A DNA stretch of 41,156 bases from Betaproteobacteria bacterium RIFCSPLOWO2_02_FULL_66_14 (GCA_001770475.1 MERB01000007.1:202-41357), one strand, 5' to 3'. Positions 25,147-33,812 are shown, counted from the first letter of the stretch. Notes: generated from the sequence alone by a model not told the origin. Translations and numbers: made by a program.

Positions 25147-25535
25147 ACCGCGCGGTGGTGTTGGCGATGCTGCTCGCCTCGGGCGGCGCGGCGGCGCAGA
25201 TGGAGTGCCGGAGCGATCCCAAGGACCCGGATCTCGCGTTCGCCGTAGGCGCTCGCGGCGACACGCTCGAATTCATCGGGCGCAACCCGGCGCGCCAGCT
25301 CGATCGCGTCTGCGTGCTGCGGCTGGACTGCACGCTGCGCGGGCCGCCGGTGCTGCTCGACTATTTCATGCGGCCGGTGCGCGCGGGCGAGCTGTCCTCG
25401 GTGTGGAGCATCCGCAGCGTTCGCGCGACCTATCCCGACAAGACGACGCAGGAATGCAGCGTCACCGCGGCCTCCGAGCCGCGGCCGCGCTTCGAGGAGC
25501 CACCGCCCTTCATCCCGCGGAAACGCGGGAATTAG
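25143..25535 (+). CDS. small secreted four-cysteine protein between parE and parC
   Basis: 130-aa unrecognised protein starting at GTG 25143, which overlaps the preceding TGA (GTGA). The first 19 residues (MNRAVVLAMLLASGGAAAQ) form a typical signal peptide with an AAA-Q cleavage region. The mature part has four cysteines (C22, C57, C63, C105), consistent with two disulfides in the periplasm, and a Pro-rich basic C-terminus (RFEEPPPFIPRKRGN). The same frame is open far upstream through parE antisense-like codons, but only the part from 25143 has start, coupling and signal-peptide features. It ends 6 nt before parC. An exported protein inside a topoisomerase operon is unexpected; the function is unknown. 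Confidence 0.68.
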   Translation: MNRAVVLAMLLASGGAAAQMECRSDPKDPDLAFAVGARGDTLEFIGRNPARQLDRVCVLRLDCTLRGPPVLLDYFMRPVRAGELSSVWSIRSVRATYPDKTTQECSVTAASEPRPRFEEPPPFIPRKRGN

Positions 25536-25541
25536 GCTGAC

Positions 25542-27839
25542 ATGGACGACACCCGCACCTTCGATCTGTTCACCCCGGAAAACGGCGACGACGCGGCGCC
25601 GATCGAAAAGCACGCGGCGCAGGCCTACCTCAGCTACGCAGTCTCGACGGTCAAGGCGCGCGCGTTGCCGGAGATCGCCGACGGCCTGAAGCCGGTGCAG
25701 CGCAGGATTCTCTACGCGATGGGCGACGCCGGCGCGTCCGGCTTCGCCAAGTGCGCGCGCTACGTCGGCGAGGTGCTCGGCAAATACCACCCGCACGGCG
25801 ATTCCTCCACCTACGAGGCGCTGGTGCACCTGGCGCAGCCTTTCGCGATGCGCTATCCGCTCATCGAGGGGCAGGGCAATTTCGGCTCGCGCGACGGCGA
25901 CGCAGCAGCGGCATACCGTTATACCGAGGCGAAACTTTCGCGCTACGCGGAACTGATGCTCGCCGAAATCGGCGAGGGCACGGTCGACTTCGCCAGGAAT
26001 TACGACGGCAAGTTCGAGGAGCCGGTGCTGCTGCCGGCGCGCCTGCCATTCGGTCTGCTGAACGGCTCGTTCGGCATTCCGGTGGGGTTCTCTACACGCA
26101 TCCCGCCGCACAACCTGAAGGAAGTCGCCGAAGCCGCGGCGCTCGTGATCCGGCATCCGCGGACCGGGCTCGAGGAGGTCCTCGAGATCCTGCCGGGGCC
26201 CGATTTCCCGGGCGGCGGCCAGATCATTTCGCCGGCCGAGGAGATCCGGCAGGCCTACGAAACCGGCCGCGGATCGCTCCTGGTGCGTGCGCGCTGGATG
26301 GTCGAGCCGCTCGCGCGCGGCCAGTGGCGCATCGTCGCGACTGAACTTCCGCACGGCGTGTCGTGCCGCCAGGTGCTCGAGGAAATCGAAGCGCTGGTGA
26401 ATCCGAGGCCCGCGACGGGAAAGAAGGAAACGACACAGGAGCAGAAGCGCCTGCGCCAGTTCATCCTCGACCAGGTCGAGACGGTGAGGGACGAAAGCGA
26501 CCGCAAGTCGCGCATGCGCCTGGTGATCGAGCCGCGCTCCTCGCGCCAGAACCCGGAGGAGACGGTGAAGGCGCTGCTCGTGCACACGAGTCTAGAAACG
26601 CGCGTTCCGGTGAACCTCACCTGGCTCGGGCTCGACGGGCTGCCCGAGACGAAGGACCTCGTCGGCATCCTGCGCGAGTGGGGCGAATGGCGTCAAGACA
26701 CGGTGCGCCGGCGCACGCAGCACCGGCTGGAGCGCTGCGAGGAACGCCTGCACATCGTGCTCGGCCGCCTGATGGCCTACGTCAAGATCGACGAGATCAT
26801 CCGGCTGATCCGCGCCTGCGATGACCAGGGCGAGGCGAAGCGCAAGCTGCAGGAGAAGTACAAGTTCACCGAGCGCCAGGCCGAAGACATCGTCAATCTG
26901 CGCCTCGGACAGCTGACGCGGCTCGACGGGGTCAAGCTGAACGACGAACGCAAGCAGCTCGAAGCCGAGCGCAAGGACCTGAAGGCGATCCTCGGCGATG
27001 ACCAGGCGCTGCGCAAGCTCGTCATCCGGGAACTCGAAGCCGACGCGAAGCAATACGGCGATGCGCGGCGCACCCTCGTCAAGAGCGAAGAGCGCGCCGC
27101 GATCGAGCGCACGGTGGTCGAGGAGCCGGTGACCGTGATTCTTTCGAAGAAGGGCTGGGTGCGCGCGAGAAGCGGCCACGGCATCGACATGGCAGCCGTC
27201 GGCTTCAAGGACGGGGACGCGCGTTCGATCGAACTCGAATGCAAGACCACCGACGCGATCACCGTGTTCACCGCCGCGGGCAAGTGCTACACGCTCGATG
27301 CCGCCGCGCTGCCCTCGGGCCGCGGCGACGGCGCGCCGGTCAATACGCTGGTCAATTCCGGATCGGACGAAATCGTCTGGATCGCGGTCGGCAGCGCGCA
27401 GACGCAGCTGCTGTTGGCGAACGACGCGGGATACGGATTCCTCTGCCAGTTCGGCGACCTGGCCACCAAGACGCGCCAGGGCAAGGACTTCATGGCGGTG
27501 CCGGAAGGGGCGCGCGCACTCCCGCCCGTCGCGCTCGGCAGCGGCGTGCGGGTCGCGGCGCTTTCCTCGGATGCGCGGCTGCTGGTGTTCAATCTGGACG
27601 AACTGCCCGCGCGTCCCAACGGCGGCGTAGGCGTGCAACTCATCGCGCTGCCCGAGGGGATGTCGCTCGCAGCGGTCACGGTGTTCGACGGCAGGAACCT
27701 GACGGTATCGGGAATCCGGCGCAAGAACCGCGCGGTGGCGACGCTCGGCGCAGAGCAACTGGCGGTGCACGCGGGACGGCGCGCGCAGCGCGGAAAACTC
27801 TGCGACATCGCTTTCCGGCCCGACCGAATCGGCGCCTGA
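25542..27839 (+). CDS. parC: DNA topoisomerase IV subunit A
   Basis: 765-aa DNA breakage-reunion subunit. [30 protein letters not shown] and [23 protein letters not shown] mark the winged-helix core, and the active-site tyrosine is Y127 in [10 protein letters not shown]. In the quinolone-determining region the residues at the common resistance positions are S88 and E92, the unmutated type. A coiled-coil region follows ([21 protein letters not shown]), then a degenerate beta-propeller C-terminal domain from about residue 500. The length matches ParC (752 in E. coli) rather than GyrA (about 875), and parE is upstream on the same strand. Confidence 0.95.
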   Translation: MDDTRTFDLFTPENGDDAAPIEKHAAQAYLSYAVSTVKARALPEIADGLKPVQRRILYAMGDAGASGFAKCARYVGEVLGKYHPHGDSSTYEALVHLAQPFAMRYPLIEGQGNFGSRDGDAAAAYRYTEAKLSRYAELMLAEIGEGTVDFARNYDGKFEEPVLLPARLPFGLLNGSFGIPVGFSTRIPPHNLKEVAEAAALVIRHPRTGLEEVLEILPGPDFPGGGQIISPAEEIRQAYETGRGSLLVRARWMVEPLARGQWRIVATELPHGVSCRQVLEEIEALVNPRPATGKKETTQEQKRLRQFILDQVETVRDESDRKSRMRLVIEPRSSRQNPEETVKALLVHTSLETRVPVNLTWLGLDGLPETKDLVGILREWGEWRQDTVRRRTQHRLERCEERLHIVLGRLMAYVKIDEIIRLIRACDDQGEAKRKLQEKYKFTERQAEDIVNLRLGQLTRLDGVKLNDERKQLEAERKDLKAILGDDQALRKLVIRELEADAKQYGDARRTLVKSEERAAIERTVVEEPVTVILSKKGWVRARSGHGIDMAAVGFKDGDARSIELECKTTDAITVFTAAGKCYTLDAAALPSGRGDGAPVNTLVNSGSDEIVWIAVGSAQTQLLLANDAGYGFLCQFGDLATKTRQGKDFMAVPEGARALPPVALGSGVRVAALSSDARLLVFNLDELPARPNGGVGVQLIALPEGMSLAAVTVFDGRNLTVSGIRRKNRAVATLGAEQLAVHAGRRAQRGKLCDIAFRPDRIGA

Positions 27840-27852
27840 AGCGCGAGCGTTC

Positions 27853-29085
27853 GTGGCATTCAAGCTGCCCGAAGCGCTCGTTCCCGTCATCGCGCCGGCC
27901 GCGATCCTGCTCGTCGCGGTGCTCGCGCTCGCGGTCGGGCCGACGCTTCCGCCATCGCTTTCCGGACTGAAGGAACTGGGGCCGTACGCGGTGCTGCTCG
28001 CCGCGGCGGGCGTCGCCTTCGGATTCAACCGCGGCCGGGCGTTCGTCGCCGCCGCCTCGCTGCTTCTGGCCTACTTTGCCTACCGGCTCGCGCTCGACTC
28101 GGGCGCCGGCAGCTTCCCGGCGCGGGCCGTGTTCACCGCGATCGTGGTGCTGGTGCCGGTCAACGCGCTGGCGTCGCTATTGCTGCAGGAGCGCGGCGTG
28201 CGCCATCACCGCGATTACCGCTGGCTGCTCGCGGCGCTCGGCGAAGTACTGCTCGTGTTCTGGTTGGCGAGCGCGGGGCAGGGCGCGCTCGCAGGCAGCG
28301 CCTGGTTCGCAGTGCTCGATTACTGGCCGCTGCGCAGTCCGCCGACGCCGTGGATCGGGCGGCTGCTGTTCGCCGCGGCGATCGTCGCCGCGGTCTGGCG
28401 CGCCTGGCCGCGCGACGAACGCTACGCGGCGCCGCTCGAAACCGGAGTCGCCGCCGCGCTGGCGGCGTTCTTCATCGCCTGCGAATGGGCGTCGCGCCCG
28501 GGCGTTTTCGGCGTTTTCGCGGGCGCCGCGGGCGCGATCCTGATCGTTGCGGTCTTGCAGGAGTCGTATCGCATGGCGTTCCGCGACGAGCTGACGAGCC
28601 TTCCGGGGCGGCGAGCGCTGCAGGAGGCGCTTGCGGCGCTCGGGCCGGTGTATACGATCGCGATGGTCGACGTGGACCATTTCAAGCAGTTCAACGACGC
28701 GCACGGCCACGATGTCGGTGACCAGGTGCTGAAGCTCGTGGCGGCGCATCTGGCCGAGGTGCAGGGCGGTGGCCGCGCGTTCCGTTACGGGGGCGAGGAG
28801 TTCACGCTGCTCTTCGAGGACACGCCGCCGGCCGCGACCATGCCGCGTCTGGAAGCGGTGCGGGGCGCAATCGAGGAGCACGCGTTGGTGATCCGCGATA
28901 ACGACCGTCGCCGGCGAGCGGTACAGCCCGACGACCGGTCGCTCGATCAGGTGCTCTCGGTGACGGTCTCGATCGGCGTCGCCGCCCCGGGCCGGCGCGC
29001 GCGCACTCCGGCGGAGGTGATGAAAGCAGCGGACGAGGCGCTCTACCGCGCCAAGCAAGGCGGGCGCAACCGCGTCGCCCGCTGA
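27853..29085 (+). CDS. membrane-anchored diguanylate cyclase
   Basis: 410-aa protein starting at GTG 27853. About the first 240 residues are hydrophobic with seven or eight predicted membrane spans and no recognisable ligand domain. The GGDEF domain occupies residues about 250-408, with DELTSLPGRRALQEALA, MVDVDHFKQFNDAHGHDVGDQVL and the active loop GGEEF at 313-317. It should make cyclic di-GMP from two GTP. The RxxD inhibitory site expected a few residues before GGEEF is missing (the stretch reads EVQGGGRAFRYGG), so product inhibition at that site is unlikely. It follows parC by 13 nt and may be co-transcribed. It converges on the Nudix gene across a repeat and terminator element. Confidence 0.9.
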   Translation: MAFKLPEALVPVIAPAAILLVAVLALAVGPTLPPSLSGLKELGPYAVLLAAAGVAFGFNRGRAFVAAASLLLAYFAYRLALDSGAGSFPARAVFTAIVVLVPVNALASLLLQERGVRHHRDYRWLLAALGEVLLVFWLASAGQGALAGSAWFAVLDYWPLRSPPTPWIGRLLFAAAIVAAVWRAWPRDERYAAPLETGVAAALAAFFIACEWASRPGVFGVFAGAAGAILIVAVLQESYRMAFRDELTSLPGRRALQEALAALGPVYTIAMVDVDHFKQFNDAHGHDVGDQVLKLVAAHLAEVQGGGRAFRYGGEEFTLLFEDTPPAATMPRLEAVRGAIEEHALVIRDNDRRRRAVQPDDRSLDQVLSVTVSIGVAAPGRRARTPAEVMKAADEALYRAKQGGRNRVAR

Positions 29086-29098
29086 AAAACGGAAAAAC

Positions 29099-29183
29099 GG
29101 GGACAGACCACGATTAATCGGATCTGGGTCTGCTCGCTCTTACCCCGCGATTTCCGGAAAACGTGGTCCGTCCCTGATTTTTT
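29099..29183 (+). terminator. repeat-derived inverted element and likely terminator
   Basis: GGGACAGACCACG (29100-29112) and CGTGGTCCGTCCC (29162-29174) are inverted copies with one mismatch, separated by 49 nt. A run of six T follows at 29178-29183. The element fills the convergent gap between the diguanylate cyclase and the Nudix gene. The T-run suits termination of the plus-strand gene. The sequence belongs to the GGGGWCAG repeat family also seen at 34502, 37598 and 40683. Confidence 0.6.
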
Positions 29184-29189
29184 CTTCGG

Positions 29190-29612
29190 TCAGTTTCCGG
29201 TGATGGTGCGCCGCGCCCAGTCGAGTACGGGCGCAAGGCGCGGCGGCAACAGGTCCTCGGCCTCGTCGAAGGACGCCCAGCGCCATTCGTCATGCTCCGG
29301 ACGGCCGAGTTCGGGCGAGGGCGGCAGCACGATGATGGCCGTATCCGTTTCGGCGAGGTAATAGCGCGCGATCTTGTTGCCGGCGTAGGGCAGCGTTTCG
29401 TGGTGCGCGTCGCCAAACGGGTAGTCCAGATCGTCGAGGCCGGTTTCTTCGCGCACCTCGCGCTGCGCGCACTCGAAGTCGCCCTCGCCGGCTTCGCGCA
29501 ACCCTTTGGGGAAATCCCAGTTCGCGTAGGCCCGCAGCACCAGCAGTCGCACGCCGCCTTCGCCGCGGCGGAACACCACTGCGCCGGCGGCGCGAATCAG
29601 GTTGTCGACCAT
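29190..29612 (-). CDS. Nudix hydrolase (probable diadenosine tetraphosphatase type)
   Basis: 140-aa Nudix protein. The complete Nudix box GX5EX7REUXEEXGU is present at residues 37-59 (G37, E43, R51-E52, E55-E56, G58). The N-terminal IRAAGAVVFRRGEGGVRLLVLRAYANWDFPKGL is typical of Ap4A-type hydrolases, which split dinucleoside polyphosphates in the cytosol. The exact substrate is inferred. The ATG at 29612 lies 7 nt after a TAGAAT on its own strand and has no Shine-Dalgarno, so the mRNA is predicted to be leaderless. It is divergent from the HD-domain gene, which has the same arrangement. Confidence 0.9.
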   Translation of the reverse strand: MVDNLIRAAGAVVFRRGEGGVRLLVLRAYANWDFPKGLREAGEGDFECAQREVREETGLDDLDYPFGDAHHETLPYAGNKIARYYLAETDTAIIVLPPSPELGRPEHDEWRWASFDEAEDLLPPRLAPVLDWARRTITGN

Positions 29613-29619
29613 GCGCGGG

Positions 29620-29641
29620 ATTCTAGAGCCGTGGCTAGAAT
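29620..29641. promoter_or_regulatory. back-to-back -10 boxes giving two predicted leaderless mRNAs
   Basis: On the minus strand TAGAAT (29625-29620) is followed by CCCGCGC and the Nudix ATG. On the plus strand TAGAAT (29636-29641) is followed by GCGCCC and the HD-protein ATG at 29648. Both ATGs sit where transcription should begin, and neither has a Shine-Dalgarno. Confidence 0.55.
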
Positions 29642-29647
29642 GCGCCC

Positions 29648-30193
29648 ATGCCGCGTCGCGCCTGCGACCCGTGGGAGCTGTTTCTGGAGGTGCTCGCCTT
29701 CGCCGCGCACAAGCACCGCGCGCAGCGGCGCAAGGACCGCCAGTCCTCGGCCTACATCAACCATCCGATCGCGCTCGCGCGCGTGCTGCACAACGACGGC
29801 GCAGTGGACGATCCGGTGACGCTGTGCGCGGCGATCCTGCACGACACGATCGAAGACACCGAGACCAGCTACGCCGAGTTGCGCCGCGCGTTCGGCCGCG
29901 AGATCGCGGACGTGGTGCTCGAAGTGACCGACAACAAGCGCCTCTGGAAGCGCACCCGGAAACGCCTGCAGGTGGAACGTGCACCGATGCTCTCGGGGCG
30001 CGCCAAGCTCGTCAAGCTCGCGGACAAGATCTGCAATCTGCGCGATCTGCGCGCCACGCCGCCGGTGGGCTGGTCGGCAAAGCGCAAACGCGAGTACTTC
30101 GACTGGGCCAGGCGCGTGGTCGACGGCCTGCGCGGGGCTCATCCGGGGCTCGAGCGCGCGTTCGACCGCGAGTACCGCGGCCGCCCGCGGTAG
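29648..30193 (+). CDS. HD-domain protein, SpoT/MESH1-like small alarmone hydrolase
   Basis: 181-aa protein made up of a single HD hydrolase domain. Metal-binding and catalytic marks of the RelA/SpoT hydrolase fold are INHPIALARVL (H39), AAILHDTIEDTETSYAEL (H65-D66 with the ED pair) and LVKLADKICNLRDL. No synthetase or TGS domain is present, so it is a stand-alone hydrolase that probably removes the 3'-pyrophosphate of (p)ppGpp. MESH1-type proteins can also act on NADPH, so the substrate is open. The ATG at 29648 follows TAGAAT by 6 nt without a Shine-Dalgarno. infA follows after 63 nt. Confidence 0.85.
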   Translation: MPRRACDPWELFLEVLAFAAHKHRAQRRKDRQSSAYINHPIALARVLHNDGAVDDPVTLCAAILHDTIEDTETSYAELRRAFGREIADVVLEVTDNKRLWKRTRKRLQVERAPMLSGRAKLVKLADKICNLRDLRATPPVGWSAKRKREYFDWARRVVDGLRGAHPGLERAFDREYRGRPR

Positions 30194-30256
30194 AATCCGG
30201 TTTTCTTTTCGGCTGCGAAGCGTCATACTGCGCCCCCTGCGAACCAAGGATTTGCC

Positions 30257-30526
30257 GTGGCCAAGGAAGAGCTGCTCGAAGTCGAAGGCGTCGTTCAGGA
30301 AGTGCTGCCGAACACGCAGTTCCGCGTCGAACTCACGAACGGCGCGACGGTGCTCGCGTATGCCGGCGGCAAGGTCCGGCAGAACCGCATCCGCATCCTG
30401 GCCGGAGACCGCGTGACCCTGGAAATGTCGCCCTACGACCTGACCAAGGCGCGCATCAACTTCCGCCACAAGGACGAGTCGCCGATGGCGGCTCCAAGGC
30501 GCCGCCCGCAGTTCCGCAGGCGCTAG
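30257..30526 (+). CDS. infA: translation initiation factor IF-1 (basic-tailed paralogue)
   Basis: 89-aa OB-fold protein. The body ([53 protein letters not shown]) aligns along the whole of IF-1 (72 aa). It then carries an extra basic tail ([19 protein letters not shown]). This is the longer second IF-1 known from betaproteobacteria; the standard copy normally sits in the ribosomal protein cluster, which is not in this window. The start is GTG at 30257 with AAGGA 7 nt upstream. IF-1 binds the 30S A site with IF-2 and IF-3; what the tailed copy does is not settled. Confidence 0.9.
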   Translation: MAKEELLEVEGVVQEVLPNTQFRVELTNGATVLAYAGGKVRQNRIRILAGDRVTLEMSPYDLTKARINFRHKDESPMAAPRRRPQFRRR

Positions 30527-30543
30527 CCAACTCGGGAAGAGCC

Positions 30544-30569
30544 AACAGGGAAACCCGGGTTCCCCTGTT
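30544..30569. repeat. 26-bp palindrome in the convergent gap after infA
   Basis: The sequence begins AACAGGG, is centred on CCCGGG and ends CCCTGTT; only one base pair of the 13 mismatches. It lies between the infA stop (30526) and the convergent oxidoreductase stop (30588). A two-way transcription barrier is plausible, but neither side has a T-run. Confidence 0.6.
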
Positions 30570-30587
30570 CCGAAGTGCATCGATTCT

Positions 30588-31757
30588 TCAAGCGGCGCGC
30601 GCGGTTTTCGGCGCAGGCACCGCGTGCGTCGAGGGCACGACCTCCGGCACGGTCGCAGCACGTCGCGCAAGCCAGTAGCGATACGGCGGCGGTACGATCA
30701 GGAAATCGCGATCCAGGCCCATCTTCTGCGCCGCATCCATTGCCCAACTCGGGTTGTAGAGCATCTCGCGCGCCAGCGCGACGAGATCGGCCTGGCCGTG
30801 ACGCAGAACCGCTTCTGCCTGTTCGTGATGCACGATCAGACCCACCGCCATGCTCATGATGTCCGCCTCGCGCCGGATTTTTTCCGCGTACGGCACCTGG
30901 TAGCCGTAGGCGGGCGGGGCGCCCGGCACCGCGCCGGCAAGGATGCCGCCCCCGGAGCAATCGATTACGTCGACACCCTTCGTCTTCAGGATTTTCGCGA
31001 GTGCGACGCTTTGCTCCGGACCCCAGCCGGCGCCGTCGTCGATCGACAAGCGCATGAAGAGCGGTTTCTCCGCGGGCCATGCGGCACGCACGCATTCCGC
31101 GACTTCGATCGCGAATCGCATGCGGTTGGCATCGCTCCCGCCGTACTCGTCGCTGCGCTGGTTGGCCGACGGATTGAGGAACTCGTGGATCAGAAAACCG
31201 TGCGCGCCGTGAATCTCCACCGTATCGAAACCCGCGACCTGCGCGCGCGCCGCTGCCTTGCCCCAAGCCTCGGCGATGGCGCGAATCTCGTTTCTCGCGA
31301 GCGCGCGCGGCACCGGCGACGCCGGGTCTGCAGGAATCGAGCTCGGCGCCACCAGTTCCCAGGCCTCCCAGTCGGTGATCGCGGCGCTGCGCACGAGCGG
31401 CTTTCCGCCCTCCCAGGGACGCTGGATGCGCGACTTGCGACCGGAGTGGCCGAGCTGGATCCCGGCGGCAGCGCCGCAGGTCTGCACCAGTTTCGCGATG
31501 CGGGCGAGTTGCGGCACGAATTCGTCGTCCCAGAGTCCGAGGTCGCCGACGGTGCCGCAGCCGCGCCGCTCGACCTTGGTCGATTCCAGGATGACGAGCG
31601 CGGCGCCGCCCGCCGCGTAGCGGCCGGCGTTCATCACGTGCCAATCGGTGGCAAAGCCGTCGACGCCCGAGTACTGGTGCATCGGCGCGACGACGATGCG
31701 GTTTCTGAGCGTGAGGCCGCGCAGGGCGAGCGGCGTGAACAGCAACGATTGCGACAT
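30588..31757 (-). CDS. NADH:flavin oxidoreductase, YqjM-like old yellow enzyme
   Basis: 389-aa FMN-dependent TIM-barrel protein from the ATG at 31757. Marks are LFTPLALRGLTLRNRIVVAPM (FMN-binding strand 1), GIQLGHSGRKSR (active-site His region), EIHGAHGFLIHEFLNPSANQR and ALAREMLYNPSWAMDAA. It fits the thermophilic-like YqjM class, which reduces the C=C bond of alpha,beta-unsaturated carbonyl compounds with NAD(P)H. The physiological substrate is unknown. The frame stays open upstream to 31841, but GAGGATCGAGAG before ATG 31757 and the start of family similarity favour the shorter protein. Confidence 0.92.
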   Translation of the reverse strand: MSQSLLFTPLALRGLTLRNRIVVAPMHQYSGVDGFATDWHVMNAGRYAAGGAALVILESTKVERRGCGTVGDLGLWDDEFVPQLARIAKLVQTCGAAAGIQLGHSGRKSRIQRPWEGGKPLVRSAAITDWEAWELVAPSSIPADPASPVPRALARNEIRAIAEAWGKAAARAQVAGFDTVEIHGAHGFLIHEFLNPSANQRSDEYGGSDANRMRFAIEVAECVRAAWPAEKPLFMRLSIDDGAGWGPEQSVALAKILKTKGVDVIDCSGGGILAGAVPGAPPAYGYQVPYAEKIRREADIMSMAVGLIVHHEQAEAVLRHGQADLVALAREMLYNPSWAMDAAQKMGLDRDFLIVPPPYRYWLARRAATVPEVVPSTHAVPAPKTARAA

Positions 31758-31868
31758 TCGCGGTCTCTCGATCCTCGTGGCGTTGCGACGAAGGATAGCA
31801 GGCGGCGCCATGCCGCTTGCCGGCCGAGCCGCGATCGGCAATGATCGAGGTCAACACCGGAGAACATC

Positions 31869-32231
31869 ATGCCACGCCGCATTCTCGACGAAGCGCATCT
31901 TCACCCCGCGATCCGCGATCGGATCGCCGAGAACCACGCGGACATCGTGCGCGAAGTGCAGGCCGCGATCGCGGCCAACGACATCGTGGTCGTCGTCATG
32001 GCGCAGAACCCGGCGCCGAAACGAGCGCGCCGGTTGCTCGAGGACGCCGGGCTCGCCTTCAGGTATCTCGAGTACGGGAACTATCTTTCGCTCTGGCGGC
32101 GGCGCAACGCGCTCAAGATGTGGACCGGCTGGCCGACGTTTCCGATGGTGTTCGTGAAGGGCGTGCTGATCGGCGGCGCCGACGATCTGAAGCGCCTGCT
32201 CGAGCGCGGCGAGCTCGGCGCGCGCAAGTGA
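31869..32231 (+). CDS. glutaredoxin-like protein without catalytic cysteines
   Basis: 120-aa protein that aligns with the monothiol glutaredoxin fold. It has an N-terminal helix, the strand IVVVVMAQNPAPKRARRLLEDAG, the cis-proline loop WPTFPMVFVKG (P92) and GGADDLKRLLERGEL, which corresponds to the glutathione-binding GGxDD element. Where glutaredoxins have CPYC or CGFS, this one reads NPAP (residues 47-50), and the protein contains no cysteine at all. It therefore cannot do thiol-disulfide exchange or use a cysteine Fe-S ligand. A binding or scaffold role is an inference. The ATG at 31869 has GGAGA about 6 nt upstream. It is 4 nt from yajD. Confidence 0.78.
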   Translation: MPRRILDEAHLHPAIRDRIAENHADIVREVQAAIAANDIVVVVMAQNPAPKRARRLLEDAGLAFRYLEYGNYLSLWRRRNALKMWTGWPTFPMVFVKGVLIGGADDLKRLLERGELGARK

Positions 32232-32235
32232 GGCG

Positions 32236-32544
32236 ATGAAGGAATCCGAGTACCGCGAGCAGGCGCTGAAGATCCTCCCATGGGTGTGCGCGCGCTGCGC
32301 TCGCGAGTTTGCGGGCGCGCGGCTGCGCGAGCTGACCGTGCACCACAAGGACGGCGATCACCACCACAACCCGCCCGACGGCTCGAACTGGGAGCTGCTG
32401 TGCATCTACTGCCACGAGAACGAGCATGCGCGAATCGAGGACGCAAAGGCGGGCGGGGGCGGCGAGGAGGCGCAGGCCGCGCCCGCGACGCACAAGCCGC
32501 TCGCCGCGCTCGCGGATCTGCTGAAGCGCAAGGGCAAGACGTGA
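32236..32544 (+). CDS. yajD: YajD-family HNH nuclease
   Basis: 102-aa protein very similar to E. coli YajD over its core (ALKILPWVCARCAREFAG, LRELTVHHKDGDHHHNPPDG, SNWELLCIYCHENEH). The HNH/zinc site is formed by C18 and C21, C56 and C59, H36-H37 and N51. The C-terminus is more variable and ends KPLAALADLLKRKGKT. The family is a putative HNH endonuclease; its biological role is not established. It starts 4 nt after the glutaredoxin-like gene and is followed by the DUF2889 gene after 40 nt, so the three probably form an operon. Confidence 0.9.
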   Translation: MKESEYREQALKILPWVCARCAREFAGARLRELTVHHKDGDHHHNPPDGSNWELLCIYCHENEHARIEDAKAGGGGEEAQAAPATHKPLAALADLLKRKGKT

Positions 32545-32584
32545 ACCGGTTGCCGGAAACCCGGCTGAAAGGAAACGCAACGCC

Positions 32585-33151
32585 ATGAGTCTGTCTGCAC
32601 CGGCATCGCGCCGCCATCTGCACACCCGAACCATCGCCTGCGAAGGCTTCGAGCGCGACGACGGCCTGTTCGATATCGAGGCGCGAATCGTCGACACCAA
32701 GACCTATGAAGTGACCGAGCCGTACCGCGGTCTGCGCAAACCCGGCCAGCACGTGCATGACATGCAATTGCGGCTCACGCTAGACCGCGAGATGGTCGTG
32801 CGCGGCATCGAGGTGGCGACGAACGAGGCGCCCTACGATCCCTGCTTCACCGTGGCGGACGCCTACAAGGGCCTGGTCGGCGCGAAGATCGGCGGCGGCT
32901 GGCGGCGCGCGGTGAACGATGCGGTCGGCGGCACCAAAGGCTGCACGCACCTGAGGGAACTCCTCCTGCCCGCGGCCACGGTCGCGTTCCAGACCATCGG
33001 CAGCTGGCCCAAGGCCGGCAAGGTTGCGACCGAGGCGTCGCCCGACAGCGACAAGAAGAAGCCGTATTTCATCGACGGTTGCAAGGCCTGGTCATCGAGC
33101 GGTCCGGTGGTCGAGCGGCTGTTCCCGCTGCACTACCGCAGGAGCGCCTGA
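32585..33151 (+). CDS. DUF2889 protein
   Basis: 188-aa protein with the conserved DUF2889 layout: RRHLHTRTIACEGFERDDGLFDIEARI near the N-terminus, HDMQLRLTLDREMVVRGIEV in the middle, and DAVGGTKGCTHLRELLLPAATVAFQ containing the family's single well-conserved cysteine. The family is common in proteobacteria, often near acyl-CoA or aromatic degradation genes, and has no proven function. AAAGGAAACG precedes the ATG at 32585. It ends 19 bp inside the convergent exonuclease gene's 3' end. Confidence 0.85.
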   Translation: MSLSAPASRRHLHTRTIACEGFERDDGLFDIEARIVDTKTYEVTEPYRGLRKPGQHVHDMQLRLTLDREMVVRGIEVATNEAPYDPCFTVADAYKGLVGAKIGGGWRRAVNDAVGGTKGCTHLRELLLPAATVAFQTIGSWPKAGKVATEASPDSDKKKPYFIDGCKAWSSSGPVVERLFPLHYRRSA

Positions 33152-33765
33152 TTCCGCACCAGTCCGATTCGCTCGTAGCACAGGTACAGTTCGCGGCACG
33201 CCCAGGCGTCGGTGGCGGCATAGACGACCTGCGCGGCCGAGAGTCGGGGCGCGGCCCAGTTCGAGGTGCGCGTCCCCTTGGGGATGCGGATGCCCAGAAA
33301 GATCGCGGCGAGATTGCGCAACCCGGTCTGGCGCAATCCGTGGTGCCTTGCCACGGCCCCCGCGTCGATCACCGACGCGACGTCGAGCGGATAGAGCTGC
33401 CTGAGCTGGCGCAGATCTTCGGCGACCGAAATGCCCACCTTGACGATCTCGCGCGCGCCGAGCAACTGCGCGATGGCGTGGGAGAAGTCCTGGCGCAGCA
33501 GCTGGAACAGGTACACCGCGCGCGCCGTGGCCACCTGCGCGAGGCACGGAGGATAACTCTCGCCTTTCCTGAACGAGGGCCGCGTCTCGGTGTCGAAACC
33601 GACGACGCGTTCGGTGCCGATGTCCGCGAGCGCGCGCTCGAGTTCCGCCGGTGTCGACACGAGCGCCACTTCGCCCTCGTACCGCCGGATCGGCAGCGCG
33701 ATCAGCTCCGCGCTTGAAATCTCGCGGCGGTATTCGGCAGGCAGGAGCGTGGCGGCGGAGTTCAT
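33133..33765 (-). CDS. DEDD-family 3'-5' exonuclease
   Basis: 210-aa single-domain exonuclease of the RNase D / DnaQ-like DEDDy group. Exo I is VVGFDTETRP (D58, E60). Exo II is within IVKVGISVAEDLRQL. Exo III is YAATDAWACRELYLCYE, with the tyrosine four residues before the last aspartate. There is no HRDC domain, so it is not full-length RNase D; an RNA or DNA substrate cannot be chosen from sequence. Start ATG at 33765; a TAAGAT box lies 11 nt upstream (33782-33777). Its 3' end overlaps the DUF2889 gene by 19 bp. Confidence 0.88.
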   Translation of the reverse strand: MNSAATLLPAEYRREISSAELIALPIRRYEGEVALVSTPAELERALADIGTERVVGFDTETRPSFRKGESYPPCLAQVATARAVYLFQLLRQDFSHAIAQLLGAREIVKVGISVAEDLRQLRQLYPLDVASVIDAGAVARHHGLRQTGLRNLAAIFLGIRIPKGTRTSNWAAPRLSAAQVVYAATDAWACRELYLCYERIGLVRNQALLR

Positions 33766-33812
33766 GGGCGCGCCGCATCTTACCCGGCGAACGGACGCTG
33801 CGCGGCGCGCTC

